Source: Streptomyces sp. WM6378 (GTDB taxonomy: Bacteria; Actinomycetota; Actinomycetes; Streptomycetales; Streptomycetaceae). From it: 64,000 nucleotides of DNA. The notes under the pieces are model-generated. The model worked only from the letters and a program-made list of their open reading frames with translations. It was not told the origin of the DNA and searched no databases. Shown in pieces: positions 56,285 through 64,000 of the stretch (position 1 is its first letter; every line of letters starts with the position of its first letter). The DNA is taken from NCBI RefSeq assembly GCF_001279695.1, contig NZ_LGDD01000300.1:1-64000 (forward strand). The letters are read 5' to 3'. Both the position numbers and the translations under genes were made by a program.

Positions 56285-57820
56285 TCATGCCCCGCCGAAG
56301 CGTTCCCGCAACTTGTATTTCAGTACCTTCCGCAGTGTCTCGTTCCTCGGCAGCGCCTCCACCACCTCAAGCCGCTCGGGCAGCTTGTGCACCGAGAGCC
56401 CCTGTGAGCGCAGGTAGGAGGTGATCTGAGACAGCGTCAACTCACCTGCCCCAGGCGGCTGTTCGACGACGGCGCACACCAGCTCGCCCCTCTCGGGGTC
56501 CGGCAGTCCGACCACGGCGGCATCGCCCACCGCCGGGTGCGCGTGCAGCAGGTCCTCGATCTCCTTGGCGGAGATGTTCTCGCCCTTGCGGATGATGATG
56601 TCCTTGATGCGGCCGGTCAGGACGAGGTGTCCGGAGGCCCGCACATGCCCCACGTCGCCGGTGATGAGGAAGCCGTCGGCGTCGAAGACGGTCTTCGACT
56701 GGGCCGGGTCGAGATAGCCCCGGCACACCGCCTCGCCGCGCAGCCGCACCTCGCCGTCGACGCCGGGCGGCACCGGCCGGCCGGCCTCGTCGGTGATGCG
56801 GATCTCCATGCCGGGCGGGGGGCAGCCCTCGGTGGTGGCCAGGTTCTCGGCGGTGTCGTCCGGGGCACCCATCGTGATCATCGGGACTTCGGTCATGCCG
56901 TACCCGTGGGTGAGCTGCACGCCCATCTCCCGTACGACCGCGTGGTAGACCTCGGGCGGCTTCGGCGCGCCGCCGCCCGCTAGCAGCCGGAGCGTCGGGA
57001 TGACCTTCTGGCCGGGCTGTTTGCGCTGCTCGGCCAGGAACATCGAGTAGAAGGCGGTCGAGCCGCCGGCCACCGTGACGCCGTGGCGGCGGTACTCCTC
57101 CAGCGCGTCCGGCAGCGCGAAGTGCTCGAACATCACGGCGGGGAAGCCGTAGAGCAGCAGCATCACCGTGTAGTCGGGCCCGGCTATGTGGGCGAACGGG
57201 AAAGCCATCGAGCCGACGTCGGCCGCCGACAGGTGCAGCGCGTGCGCGAGGCAGGAGCCGCCCGCGATCAGCGAACGGTCGCTGTGCAGCACGCCCTTGG
57301 GGTCGGAGGTGGTGCCGGAGGTCCAGTAGATCCAGCGTACGGAGGTGCCATCGCCCGGCGGGGGCGGCAGCAACTCCGGTTCGCCGTCCGGAAGTTCGTC
57401 GTAGGCCTCGAAGATTCCCCGGGCGCCGAGCCGTCGGGCCATCGCGGTGTGGTCGAAGCCGCGCCACACGCCCGGCGCCGCGAAGAACTCCGCGTTCGAC
57501 TCGCGCAGCGCGAAGCCCACCTCGCGGTCCCGGTAGAACGGGATCACCGGGGACTGGACCGCGCCGAGCCGGGCGAGCGCGAACGACAGGACCGCCGTCT
57601 CGATCCGGGTCGGCAGCTGCCAGGCGACCACGCTTCCGGGCCGTACGCCCATGCCGTACAGGCCCGCCGCCACCCGTTCGCAGCGTTCGCGCAGGGCGCC
57701 GAAGGTGAGGGTGCGCTCCCCCTGGAGGAGGACCGGGCGGTCCGGGGTGAGCTCGGCGCGGCGTTCGATCAGCTCCCACAGCGTGCGTGCGGAACCCAGG
57801 GTGTGTGCGGTGTCGGTCAT
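56285..57820 (-). CDS. AMP-forming acyl-CoA synthetase (FadD-like)
   Basis: This is a 511-residue ANL-superfamily ligase. P-loop IYWTSGTTSDPKGVLHSDRS, then HGYGMTEVPM, TGDVGHVRASGHLVLTGRIK and IIRKGENISAKEIEDLL. The C-terminal catalytic Lys is expected in the segment PRNETLRKVLKYKLRE. It activates an unknown carboxylic acid for the degradative genes that start divergently at 57962. The shared upstream region has palindromic operators at 57835-57865 and 57927-57945. Confidence 0.92.
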   Translation of the reverse strand: MTDTAHTLGSARTLWELIERRAELTPDRPVLLQGERTLTFGALRERCERVAAGLYGMGVRPGSVVAWQLPTRIETAVLSFALARLGAVQSPVIPFYRDREVGFALRESNAEFFAAPGVWRGFDHTAMARRLGARGIFEAYDELPDGEPELLPPPPGDGTSVRWIYWTSGTTSDPKGVLHSDRSLIAGGSCLAHALHLSAADVGSMAFPFAHIAGPDYTVMLLLYGFPAVMFEHFALPDALEEYRRHGVTVAGGSTAFYSMFLAEQRKQPGQKVIPTLRLLAGGGAPKPPEVYHAVVREMGVQLTHGYGMTEVPMITMGAPDDTAENLATTEGCPPPGMEIRITDEAGRPVPPGVDGEVRLRGEAVCRGYLDPAQSKTVFDADGFLITGDVGHVRASGHLVLTGRIKDIIIRKGENISAKEIEDLLHAHPAVGDAAVVGLPDPERGELVCAVVEQPPGAGELTLSQITSYLRSQGLSVHKLPERLEVVEALPRNETLRKVLKYKLRERFGGA

Positions 57821-57834
57821 GCGGGGCCTCCGAG

Positions 57835-57865
57835 CTGACGGTCAATCAAGCTGACGGTCTGTCAG
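57835..57865. promoter_or_regulatory. TetR-type operator with extra half-site
   Basis: CTGACGGTCTGTCAG (57851-57865) is a 15-base palindrome with one mismatched pair, preceded by CTGACGGTCA (57835-57844). The same half-site/full-site order recurs at 63349-63380. Confidence 0.6.
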
Positions 57866-57926
57866 ATTTGGCGAGAGCGTAGGCCCCCGCTCCTTGCTGG
57901 TCCAGATGCGGGAGGGCTAGCCTGAA

Positions 57927-57945
57927 ATCTGATTGGCAATCAGAT
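57927..57945. promoter_or_regulatory. Perfect 19-base palindrome upstream of amidohydrolase gene
   Basis: ATCTGATTGGCAATCAGAT has nine perfectly paired bases each side of a central G. Its inner 15 bases share the CTGAnnGnCnnTCAG frame with the sites at 57851 and 63366. It ends 16 bases before ATG 57962. Confidence 0.65.
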
Positions 57946-57961
57946 ATGCGGAGGGGACCTC

Positions 57962-59167
57962 ATGACCGAACTGCCGCGGATCGTCAGCGTCGACGACCAT
58001 GTGATCGAACCGGCCCATCTCTTCGACGTCTGGCTGCCCGCCAGGTACCGCGACCGAGGACCCCAGCCGCTGACCGCCGGAATCGGTGAACTGGCGTACG
58101 TGGCGGGCAAATACCAGATCACGATGGACCCCGACGGGCCGCCGACCGACTGGTGGATCTACGAGGACCTGAGGTTCCCGTACAAGCGCAACATCGCCGC
58201 CGTCGGCTTCGACCGCGACGACATGACCCTCGAAGGCATCACCCGGGCCGAGATGCGGCGCGGCTGCTGGGACCCCAAGGCGCGCCTGGCGGACATGGAC
58301 CTCAACCACGTCGAGGCCTCGCTCTGCTTCCCGACCTTCCCGCGGTTCTGCGGCCAGACCTTCGCCGAGGCCCAGGACAAGGAAGTGGCCCTCGCCTGTG
58401 TCCGCGCCTACAACGACTGGATGGTCGAGGAGTGGTGCGGCGACAGCGGAGGCCGGCTCGTCCCGCTCTGCATCATCCCGCTGTGGGACATCGACCTCGC
58501 CGTCGCCGAGATCCGGCGCAACGCCGCGCGCGGGGTGCGCGCGGTGACGTTCTCCGAGATCCCCACGCACCTCGGCCTGCCGTCCATCCACTCCGGCTAC
58601 TGGGACCCGTTCTTCGCGGTCTGCCAGGAGACCGGCACGGTGGTCAACATGCACATCGGCAGCAGCTCGCAGATGCCCGCCGCCTCCCCCGACGCCCCGC
58701 CCGCCGTGCAGGCCTCGCTGAGCTTCAACAACGCGATGGCGTCGATGATGGACTTCCTGTTCAGCGGGGTGCTCGTGAGGTTCCCGAGCCTCAAACTCGC
58801 CTACAGCGAAGGGCAGATGGGCTGGATCCCGTACGCCCTGGAACGCGCGGACGACGTGTGGGAGGAGCACCGGGCCTGGGGCGGGGTGCGCGATCTGATC
58901 CCCGAGCCGCCGTCCACGTACTACTACCGGCAGATCTTCTGCTGCTTCTTCCGCGACAAGCACGGGGTGGCGTCCCTGGACGTGGTCGGCCGCGACAACG
59001 CGACCTTCGAGACGGACTACCCGCACGTCGACTCGACCTTCCCGCACACCAAGGAGGTCGCCCTCGACCACATGAAGGGCCTCGACGACGAGACCGTCTA
59101 CAAGCTGATGCGCGGCAACGCGATCCGCATGCTGGGCCTCGATCTCGACCGCGACCGGGCCCGCTGA
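57962..59167 (+). CDS. Amidohydrolase-family metal-dependent hydrolase (ACMSD-like TIM barrel)
   Basis: This is a 401-residue amidohydrolase 2 family protein. The N-terminal metal motif is the variant VSVDDHVIEP (D-x-H), then VVNMHIGSSS and the late TDYPHVDSTFP metal/catalytic Asp-His segment, and YKLMRGNAIRMLGLD at the end. These enzymes hydrolyse or decarboxylate cyclic or aromatic intermediates. Co-transcription with two acyl-CoA dehydrogenases (TGATG junctions) points to ring or side-chain catabolism. GAGGGGAC precedes ATG 57962. Confidence 0.9.
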   Translation: MTELPRIVSVDDHVIEPAHLFDVWLPARYRDRGPQPLTAGIGELAYVAGKYQITMDPDGPPTDWWIYEDLRFPYKRNIAAVGFDRDDMTLEGITRAEMRRGCWDPKARLADMDLNHVEASLCFPTFPRFCGQTFAEAQDKEVALACVRAYNDWMVEEWCGDSGGRLVPLCIIPLWDIDLAVAEIRRNAARGVRAVTFSEIPTHLGLPSIHSGYWDPFFAVCQETGTVVNMHIGSSSQMPAASPDAPPAVQASLSFNNAMASMMDFLFSGVLVRFPSLKLAYSEGQMGWIPYALERADDVWEEHRAWGGVRDLIPEPPSTYYYRQIFCCFFRDKHGVASLDVVGRDNATFETDYPHVDSTFPHTKEVALDHMKGLDDETVYKLMRGNAIRMLGLDLDRDRAR

Positions 59168-60330
59168 TGGACCTGACGTACACCGACGAGGAGGAGGCCT
59201 TCCGGGCCCGGCTGCGCGAATGGCTGACGGTCTCGCTGCCCAAACTCCCGCCGAAACCGGACCCGTTGGACTGGCCGGCGCGCCGGGCGTGCGACACCAC
59301 CTGGCAGCGGATGCTGTACGACGCCGGATACGCGGGCCTGCACTGGCCCGAGGCGTCCGGGGGCCGGGGCGCCACGCCCACGCAGCACCTCATCTACCTG
59401 GAGGAGACCGAGAAGGCGGGCGCGCCGTACGTCGGCGCGAACTTCGTCGGGCTGCTGCACGCGGGCCCCACCATCGCCGCCGAGGGCACCCCCGAACAGC
59501 GGGCGCGCTGGCTGCCGCCGGTGCTGCGCGGCGACGAGATCTGGTGCCAGGGCTTCAGCGAACCGGACGCGGGCTCCGACCTCGCGGCGCTGCGCACCCG
59601 CGCGGTCCGCGACGGCGACGACTACGTGGTGACCGGCTCGAAGATCTGGACCTCGCACGCCGAAGTGGCCGACTGGTGCGAGCTGCTGGTGCGCACCGAG
59701 CCCATCAGCGCGGCGGTGCCCAAACACCGGGGCATCACCTGGCTGGCCCTGCCGATGGACGCGCCCGGGGTCACGGTCCGCCCGTTGCGCACGCTCGCCG
59801 GTTCGGCCGAGTTCGCCGAGGTGTTCCTCGACGAGGTCCGGGTGCCGGTCGCCAACCGGGTGGGCGCGGAGAACGACGGCTGGCGCGTCACGATGGTGAC
59901 CCTGTCCTTCGAGCGCGGCACAGCCTTCGTGGGGGAAGTGGTGGCCTGCCGCAGGACGCTCGCCCGAATCGCGGCGGCGGCGAAGGAGAACGGAAGCTGG
60001 GACGACCCGGCGCTCAGGCGTCAACTCGGGCTGCTCAACGCGCAGTTCACGGCCCTGTGGCGGCTGACCCAGTGGAACGTGAGCGAGTCGCAGCGCGTCG
60101 GCGGGGTCCCCGGTATCGGCGGCTCGGTCTTCAAGCTGCGCTACTCGCACGCCCGCCAGGAGCTGTACGACACCGCCGCCCGGGTCCTCGGCCCGGACTC
60201 GCTGGACCTCGACCACGAGTGGACCCTGGACCGCCTGTCGTCGCTCTCGTACACCATCGCCGCGGGCACGTCGCAGATCCAGCGGAACATCGTCGCCGAG
60301 CGCATCCTCGGCCTGCCCAAGGGGCGCTGA
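59167..60330 (+). CDS. Acyl-CoA dehydrogenase, larger subunit of a pair
   Basis: This is a 387-residue acyl-CoA dehydrogenase starting at ATG 59167, overlapping the previous stop (TGATG). FSEPDAGSDLAALRTRA, VTGSKIWTSHAEVADWCELL and the C-terminal TIAAGTSQIQRNIVAERILG are typical. In the last, the position of the usual catalytic Glu (YEGT) is Ala. It is followed at once by a short dehydrogenase; such adjacent pairs form alpha2beta2 heterotetramers in steroid side-chain degradation (ChsE-type), where each subunit lacks part of the site. Confidence 0.92.
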   Translation: MDLTYTDEEEAFRARLREWLTVSLPKLPPKPDPLDWPARRACDTTWQRMLYDAGYAGLHWPEASGGRGATPTQHLIYLEETEKAGAPYVGANFVGLLHAGPTIAAEGTPEQRARWLPPVLRGDEIWCQGFSEPDAGSDLAALRTRAVRDGDDYVVTGSKIWTSHAEVADWCELLVRTEPISAAVPKHRGITWLALPMDAPGVTVRPLRTLAGSAEFAEVFLDEVRVPVANRVGAENDGWRVTMVTLSFERGTAFVGEVVACRRTLARIAAAAKENGSWDDPALRRQLGLLNAQFTALWRLTQWNVSESQRVGGVPGIGGSVFKLRYSHARQELYDTAARVLGPDSLDLDHEWTLDRLSSLSYTIAAGTSQIQRNIVAERILGLPKGR

Positions 60331-61190
60331 TGGACTTCCAACTCACCGACGACCAACGGGCGTTGCAGGCGGGCATGCGCGAGCTCCTCGCGGCGCGGTT
60401 CGACCGGGAGGCGCTGCGGGCGGCGGTGGACCGGCCAGGCCTCGACCGATCGCTGTGGCGCGCGCTGGGAGACGCCGGGTTCTTCGCCCTGCGGCTGCCC
60501 GAACGCGAGGGCGGGGTGGGGCTCGGGCTGCCCGAAGCGGTGCTCGTGTTCGAGGAGGCGGGCCGGGCACTGCTGCCGGGCCCGCTGGTGGCGACCCACC
60601 TGGCGGCCGGGACCGTGGAAGGCGCGGCGACCGGTGAGGCGGTGGTGACCCGGGTCGACGGCGCTCTGGTCGCCTGGCTTGACGAAGCCGATCACGTACA
60701 GGGAGGCGCCGGCGAGGCGACCCCCGTCCGCTCGCTCGACCCGCTGACGCCGCTGCACCGCACGCACGGGACCCGTACGGCCACCGTTGTCGAGGCCGTC
60801 CTCCTGAGCGCCGCCGAGCAACTCGGCAGCGCGGCCCGCAGCACCGACCTCGCGGTCCAACACGCGCGAGGGCGTGAGCAGTTCGGGCAGCCGGTGGGTG
60901 CCTTCCAGGCCGTGAAGCACCTGTGCGCGGACATGCTCGTACGGACCGAGGTGGCGCGGGCGGCGGTCTACGCGGCGGCCGTGACCGAGGACCCGTACGA
61001 GATCGCCGGGGCCAAGCTGCTCGCGGACGAGGCGGCCGTGCGGGGGGCGCGGGACTGTCTCCAGGTGCACGGCGGGATGGGGTTCACCTGGGAGGCCGAT
61101 GTGCATCTGCACCTCAAGCGGGCCTGGGTGCGGGCCGGGCAGTGGCAGTCGGCGGAGCAGGCGACCGAGACGCTCGCCTCGGCGCTGTAG
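60330..61190 (+). CDS. Acyl-CoA dehydrogenase, short subunit of a pair
   Basis: This is a 286-residue dehydrogenase-fold protein, about 90 residues shorter than usual: the middle beta domain is reduced to a small segment (VVTRVDGALVAWLDEADHVQ). The N-terminal helical domain (DDQRALQAGMRELLAARFD) and the C-terminal one (QHARGREQFGQPVGAFQAVK, CLQVHGGMGFTWEADVHLHL) are intact. ATG 60330 overlaps the previous stop (TGATG). It is probably the obligate partner of the preceding subunit. Confidence 0.9.
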   Translation: MDFQLTDDQRALQAGMRELLAARFDREALRAAVDRPGLDRSLWRALGDAGFFALRLPEREGGVGLGLPEAVLVFEEAGRALLPGPLVATHLAAGTVEGAATGEAVVTRVDGALVAWLDEADHVQGGAGEATPVRSLDPLTPLHRTHGTRTATVVEAVLLSAAEQLGSAARSTDLAVQHARGREQFGQPVGAFQAVKHLCADMLVRTEVARAAVYAAAVTEDPYEIAGAKLLADEAAVRGARDCLQVHGGMGFTWEADVHLHLKRAWVRAGQWQSAEQATETLASAL

Positions 61191-61606
61191 GCCGGGCCGA
61201 GCGGATGGCCCGTGCACGGTGAACGGTCACGATGCGTTGACGGTCGGCGGCCCGGCGGGCTCGCCACGAGCCGGAGTCGGGGGCGCTCTCCGGTACTCTC
61301 CGTGGGATGCGAGTGGTGGTGTGGCGCGGCTCTCCCGGTGTTGCCAGTGCGGCGGCTCCGGGCCCGGGACCGCACGCCGCCCGCACCGCCCGGAGGCGTC
61401 GTACGCGCCTCCGTTCGGTTTCTCTCAAGATGAGCCGCACAGTATGCACTACGCATACTCCTTCGCGCTGGAATATGCCCGAAGCGCTTGTTGCGGTGAC
61501 TGTACGTCAACCATGCTGTCTCCCATGGGAATCACGTTCCGTGACCCCGATGGTGGTCCCTGTGAGGCGCGAGGCGATGTGTCCGCCGGTTCGGATGGTG
61601 TGAACG
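61191..61606 (+). other. 416-base region before the HATPase gene
   Basis: This stretch holds the palindrome at 61441-61459. A frame from ATG 61430 to 61603 (57 residues, beginning MSRTVCTTHTPSRWN) ends just before the next gene, but has low third-position GC and no ribosome site, so I do not call it. Confidence 0.5.
61441..61459. promoter_or_regulatory. Inverted repeat AGTATGC-N5-GCATACT
   Basis: Perfect 7-base arms (61441-61447, 61453-61459) lie about 150 bases before the HATPase start, in an AT-richer patch. Possible regulator site. Confidence 0.45.
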
Positions 61607-62128
61607 GTGCAGGTGCTTCAGGTGCAGTTGGAGGTCGGGCCGGATCCCGCCGAGGTGGGCCGGGCCCGGAAGTGGGCGCGCTCGCGGTTGGCGGGATGCG
61701 GCATAGGGCTCGATGAGCCGTGTGCCGAGACCTTGATCCTGTTGATCTCGGAGCTCGTCACCAACGCCGTGGTGCACACGGGCTGTCCGGCGGTGCTGCG
61801 GATGCTGCTCGGGCCCCCCGAGGGCGGCACCGTCCGGGTCGAGGTGGCCGACACCAGCTGTTGTCCGCCCAAGCCGCGCCATGCGCAGGGCGACGACACC
61901 AACGGGCGCGGCCTCGAACTCGTCGACGGCCTCGCCGACCGCTGGGGCTGGCGGGCCGAGGGCGTGGGCAAGTCGATCTGGTGCGAGGTGGACCGCGACG
62001 CGCCCGAGGCGCTGTCGGCACCGGAGCGTTCGGGGCACTCGGGGCTCAAGGAGCGTTCGGGGCGCACGGACGGGGCGTACGGCAGCGGGGCGTACGAACC
62101 CCCGTGCGCTGTCACAAATACGGCATAA
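61607..62128 (+). CDS. RsbW-like anti-sigma/ATP-binding regulatory protein
   Basis: This is a 173-residue HATPase_c-fold protein of the serine kinase anti-sigma type. The N-box is LISELVTNAVVHTG; the G1 box region is VEVADTS, and G2 is DTNGRGLELVDGLADRWGW. A Cys pair (SCCPPKPRH) interrupts the ATP-lid. The C-terminal 45 residues (SAPERSGHSGLKERSGR, then GAYGSGAYEP) are repetitive and probably disordered. Many such orphan proteins occur in Streptomyces. GTG 61607. Confidence 0.88.
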   Translation: MQVLQVQLEVGPDPAEVGRARKWARSRLAGCGIGLDEPCAETLILLISELVTNAVVHTGCPAVLRMLLGPPEGGTVRVEVADTSCCPPKPRHAQGDDTNGRGLELVDGLADRWGWRAEGVGKSIWCEVDRDAPEALSAPERSGHSGLKERSGRTDGAYGSGAYEPPCAVTNTA

Positions 62129-62182
62129 CTCACGAATCCTTCAGTGGGTGTTGACGCGTGGTGTCGGCCTGATCACTCTGGG

Positions 62183-62392
62183 ATGAGCGATTCGTCGCGA
62201 GGGGACGCCGAGGACTCTGCACGGCCTCGGCGAGTGCGGGTCGTGGCACGGCGTCAGCTCCATCAGGGCGAGGCTCCTCTCAGGGCACACGAGGAGCGGA
62301 GCCGGAACGCCGATGCCGGGGTGGCGGCGACGGTGCCGCGCTCGGGGCGCGCACGCGGCGCCGCCATCCCGTGGATCCACCCGTGGAGCTAG
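62183..62392 (+). other. Doubtful 69-residue ORF between HATPase and cyclase genes
   Basis: ATG 62183 opens an Arg-rich frame (MSDSSRGDAEDSARPRRVRV) that runs into the convergent cyclase stop. TTGACG lies upstream (62151-62156) with CACTCT 17 bases on and the ATG almost adjacent, so a leaderless transcript is conceivable. There is no ribosome site and codon bias is weak. Confidence 0.2.
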
Positions 62393-63315
62393 AGGACCGC
62401 TATCGGCGCGACGGGGGTTCCGGTCGCCCCGACGAAGGGTTCCGGCATGGCGCTCAGCAGGAACGCGTACCGGGACGTCTCGGCGCAAGCGGTCGACAGG
62501 GCCTCCAGATTCCAGTTCTGGCCTTGGAGCATGCCCATCTCGACGAGATCCAGGGCGTGGACGGGCAGCCACAGGTCCTCGATCTCGGGCGGGAAGATCT
62601 CGAAGGTGAGGGTGTCGTTGGCGACGGCGGCGACGTCCCGCGCGTGGAACCACTCGGGCGTACGGACGGAGAGCCCCGGCGAGGGGTACCCGTAGCCGTG
62701 CTTGTCCCCGGCCAGGTACACCTGCATCTGCCCGGTGCGTACGAGGACGATGTCCCCGGCGCGCACGGTGACTCCCGCGAACTCCTCGGCCTCGGCCAGG
62801 TCTTCGGGGGTGACCGCGTGGCCGCCTTCGAGCCGGTCCAGGCCCTTGGCCCGGGCCACGTCGAGCAGGACCCCGCGCGAGACGATGTGGCCGGGCTTGT
62901 CGATGCCGCTGAACTCGGCGCCGCCGTGCGGGGTGATGGTGGCGGCGGGCCGGCCGTTGTAGATCTTCCCCGAGTGTGAGACGTGGGTCAGGGCGTCCCA
63001 GTGGGTGGCGGCCTGGAGCCCGAAGGTCACCGCGTCGTCGCTGCACGCGACGGTGCCGGGGCCGAAGATCTCCTGGTTGATCTGGACCATGGTGTGCAGC
63101 GGATTGACCCGCCCGGGGATGACGCCGGTCTGGACGCCGTCCTGCTGGAGGGGGAGGGCGAGGGGGATGCGGCGGCCGGAGCGGATGGTCGCGGCGGCCT
63201 GTCGCACGGTTTCGTCGGTGATGTGATTGAGCGTCCCGATTTCATCCGCTGGCCCCCAACGGCCCCAGTTGTTCACGCGTTTGGCGATTTCGTGGAACTC
63301 GGACGGCAGTGACAT
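62389..63315 (-). CDS. Cyclase-family (kynurenine formamidase-like) hydrolase
   Basis: This is a 308-residue member of the metal-dependent cyclase family. The characteristic HWDALTHVSHSGKIYNG supplies the His-x3-Asp-x3-His-like metal ligands. DIVLVRTGQMQVYLAGDKHG, PSPGLSVRTPEWFHARDVAA and LWLPVHALDLVEMGM are also typical. These hydrolyse cyclic amides or lactones or act in ring opening. ATG 63315. The divergent SDR gene and the operator at 63349-63380 tie it to the cluster at 56285-61190. Confidence 0.9.
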   Translation of the reverse strand: MSLPSEFHEIAKRVNNWGRWGPADEIGTLNHITDETVRQAAATIRSGRRIPLALPLQQDGVQTGVIPGRVNPLHTMVQINQEIFGPGTVACSDDAVTFGLQAATHWDALTHVSHSGKIYNGRPAATITPHGGAEFSGIDKPGHIVSRGVLLDVARAKGLDRLEGGHAVTPEDLAEAEEFAGVTVRAGDIVLVRTGQMQVYLAGDKHGYGYPSPGLSVRTPEWFHARDVAAVANDTLTFEIFPPEIEDLWLPVHALDLVEMGMLQGQNWNLEALSTACAETSRYAFLLSAMPEPFVGATGTPVAPIAVL

Positions 63316-63348
63316 ACGCGTTCCTCCCGGGGGCTTGTGGTGGAGCAT

Positions 63349-63380
63349 CTGACGGGTCATAGAATCTAACGGTCCGTCAG
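63349..63380. promoter_or_regulatory. TetR-type operator with extra half-site (second copy)
   Basis: CTGACGGGTCA (63349-63359) is followed by CTAACGGTCCGTCAG (63366-63380), repeating the arrangement at 57835-57865. It lies between the divergent cyclase and SDR genes. Confidence 0.6.
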
Positions 63381-63402
63381 AAACCGCGGGAAGGGGCCGG
63401 AC

Positions 63403-64000
63403 GTGGGGAACTTCTTGGCAGGCAAGGTCATCGCAGTGACGGGGGCGGGCCGGGGCATCGGCCGCGCCGTCGCGCTGGCGGCGGCCGCCGAGGGAGCCAG
63501 GGTCGTCGTCAACGACTACGGCGTCTCGATCGAGGGCGCCGAGCCCAGCAGCGAGATCGCCGACGTGGTGGTGAAGGAGATCGTCGCGGCGGGCGGCGAG
63601 GCGGTGGCCGTCGCCGACGACATCTCGACTATGGCGGGCGGCCAGCGCATCGTGGACACGGCGCTCGCTCAGTACGGGCGGATCGACGGGGTGGTGTGCG
63701 TCGCGGGCATCCTGCGTGAACGCATGCTGTTCAACATGTCCGAGGAGGAGTGGGACCCGGTGGTCGCCACGCACCTGAAGGGCACGTTCACGGTGTTCCG
63801 GGCGGCGTCGGCGGTCATGCGCAAGCAGGGCTCGGGCACGCTGATCGGCTTCACCAGCGGGAACCACCAGGGGAGTGTGGCGCAGGCGAACTACAGCGCG
63901 GCGAAGGGGGGGATCATTTCGCTGGTACGGAGTGCCGCGCTCGGCTTGCACAAATACGGGGTAACTGCCAATGCGGTGGCGCCTGTTGCCCGAACCCGGA
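63403..64000 (+). CDS. Short-chain dehydrogenase/reductase, 3'-truncated by window edge
   Basis: At least 199 residues of a classical SDR, from GTG 63403. The cofactor loop is VTGAGRGIGRAVALAAAAEG, followed by VVVNDYG, an unusual insertion (VSIEGAEPSSEIADVVVKEI) like the SDR domain of 17-beta-hydroxysteroid dehydrogenase type 4/FabG-like acyl-CoA enzymes, GVVCVAGILRERMLFNMSEE, and the catalytic YSAAKGG. A hydroxyacyl-CoA dehydrogenase role in the same catabolic pathway is likely. The C-terminus lies beyond the window. Confidence 0.9.
   Translation, partial: MGNFLAGKVIAVTGAGRGIGRAVALAAAAEGARVVVNDYGVSIEGAEPSSEIADVVVKEIVAAGGEAVAVADDISTMAGGQRIVDTALAQYGRIDGVVCVAGILRERMLFNMSEEEWDPVVATHLKGTFTVFRAASAVMRKQGSGTLIGFTSGNHQGSVAQANYSAAKGGIISLVRSAALGLHKYGVTANAVAPVARTR

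Noticed and set aside
61430..61603. 57-codon ORF immediately before the RsbW-like gene
   Set aside because: Poor third-position GC, no ribosome site, and it contains the palindrome at 61441.

Overview
The window is high-GC DNA from a Streptomyces. The evidence is chaplin and rodlin genes (hydrophobic sheath proteins of aerial hyphae), a melC1-melC2 tyrosinase pair, a DmdR1-type iron regulator, many GTG starts with 4-base GTGA overlaps, and a rare TTA codon. No rRNA, tRNA, CRISPR array, insertion sequence or phage gene was seen. Comparisons with S. coelicolor gene order below are from memory.

Layout. (1) 1-7845: an acyl-CoA catabolic operon, comprising acyl-CoA carboxylase beta subunit, a broken biotin carboxylase/carrier subunit, acyl-CoA dehydrogenase, 4-coumarate:CoA ligase-type enzyme, enoyl-CoA hydratase and a TetR regulator. 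The carboxylase alpha gene carries a 99-bp perfect duplication and a 17-bp tandem duplication that split its frame, which is either a real pseudogene or an assembly fault. (2) 7914-13429: three rodlin genes, a short chaplin, a long sortase-anchored chaplin with a His/Pro repeat stalk, and a secreted GH26-like hydrolase. (3) 13415-22727, minus strand: an eight-gene, translationally coupled Wzx/Wzy-type exopolysaccharide operon. (4) 23017-30971: four more short chaplins, two small secreted proteins, a VKOR-family disulfide enzyme, melC1/melC2, a second LAXTG wall protein and a second GH26 paralogue. The rdlB-rdlA-chpD-chpA order and the chpG-melC2-melC1 order match what I recall of the S. coelicolor SCO2699-SCO2719 region. 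(5) 31000-35088: a P450 and a group of small secreted proteins.

(6) 35212-45066: housekeeping and regulatory genes: second citrate synthase, pdxH, a candidate structured small RNA with a 12-codon ORF, a VOC protein, a PAS protein, a SIS-domain sugar-phosphate protein, dmdR1, an alpha/beta hydrolase and an ABC exporter. (7) 45134-56246: prim-pol-like protein, an HTH/TPR regulator with a palindromic operator, a proline-rich membrane protein with Thr-Gln repeats, a substrate-binding lipoprotein, purU, an ECF sigma/anti-sigma pair, an anti-anti-sigma factor, an EF-hand protein and a PI-PLC. (8) 56285-64000: a second acyl-CoA catabolic locus (CoA ligase, amidohydrolase, two acyl-CoA dehydrogenases in tandem, cyclase, SDR), whose promoters share a CTGAnnGnCnnTCAG-type palindrome.

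How the parts may work together. Regions 2-5 read as one cell-surface locus: rodlins and chaplins form the hydrophobic sheath, sortase substrates anchor it, the EPS operon supplies a glycan, the GH26 proteins may trim it, and VKOR may oxidise the chaplin/rodlin cysteines. The chaplin and rodlin genes share -35/-10 boxes resembling the sigma-BldN consensus. A CGTGYC-N16/17-CGTTGT variant lies 6-7 bases before the start codon of three unrelated small secreted proteins, implying leaderless co-regulated transcripts. That group and the structured RNA at 37287-37515 are the best candidates for undescribed biology here.
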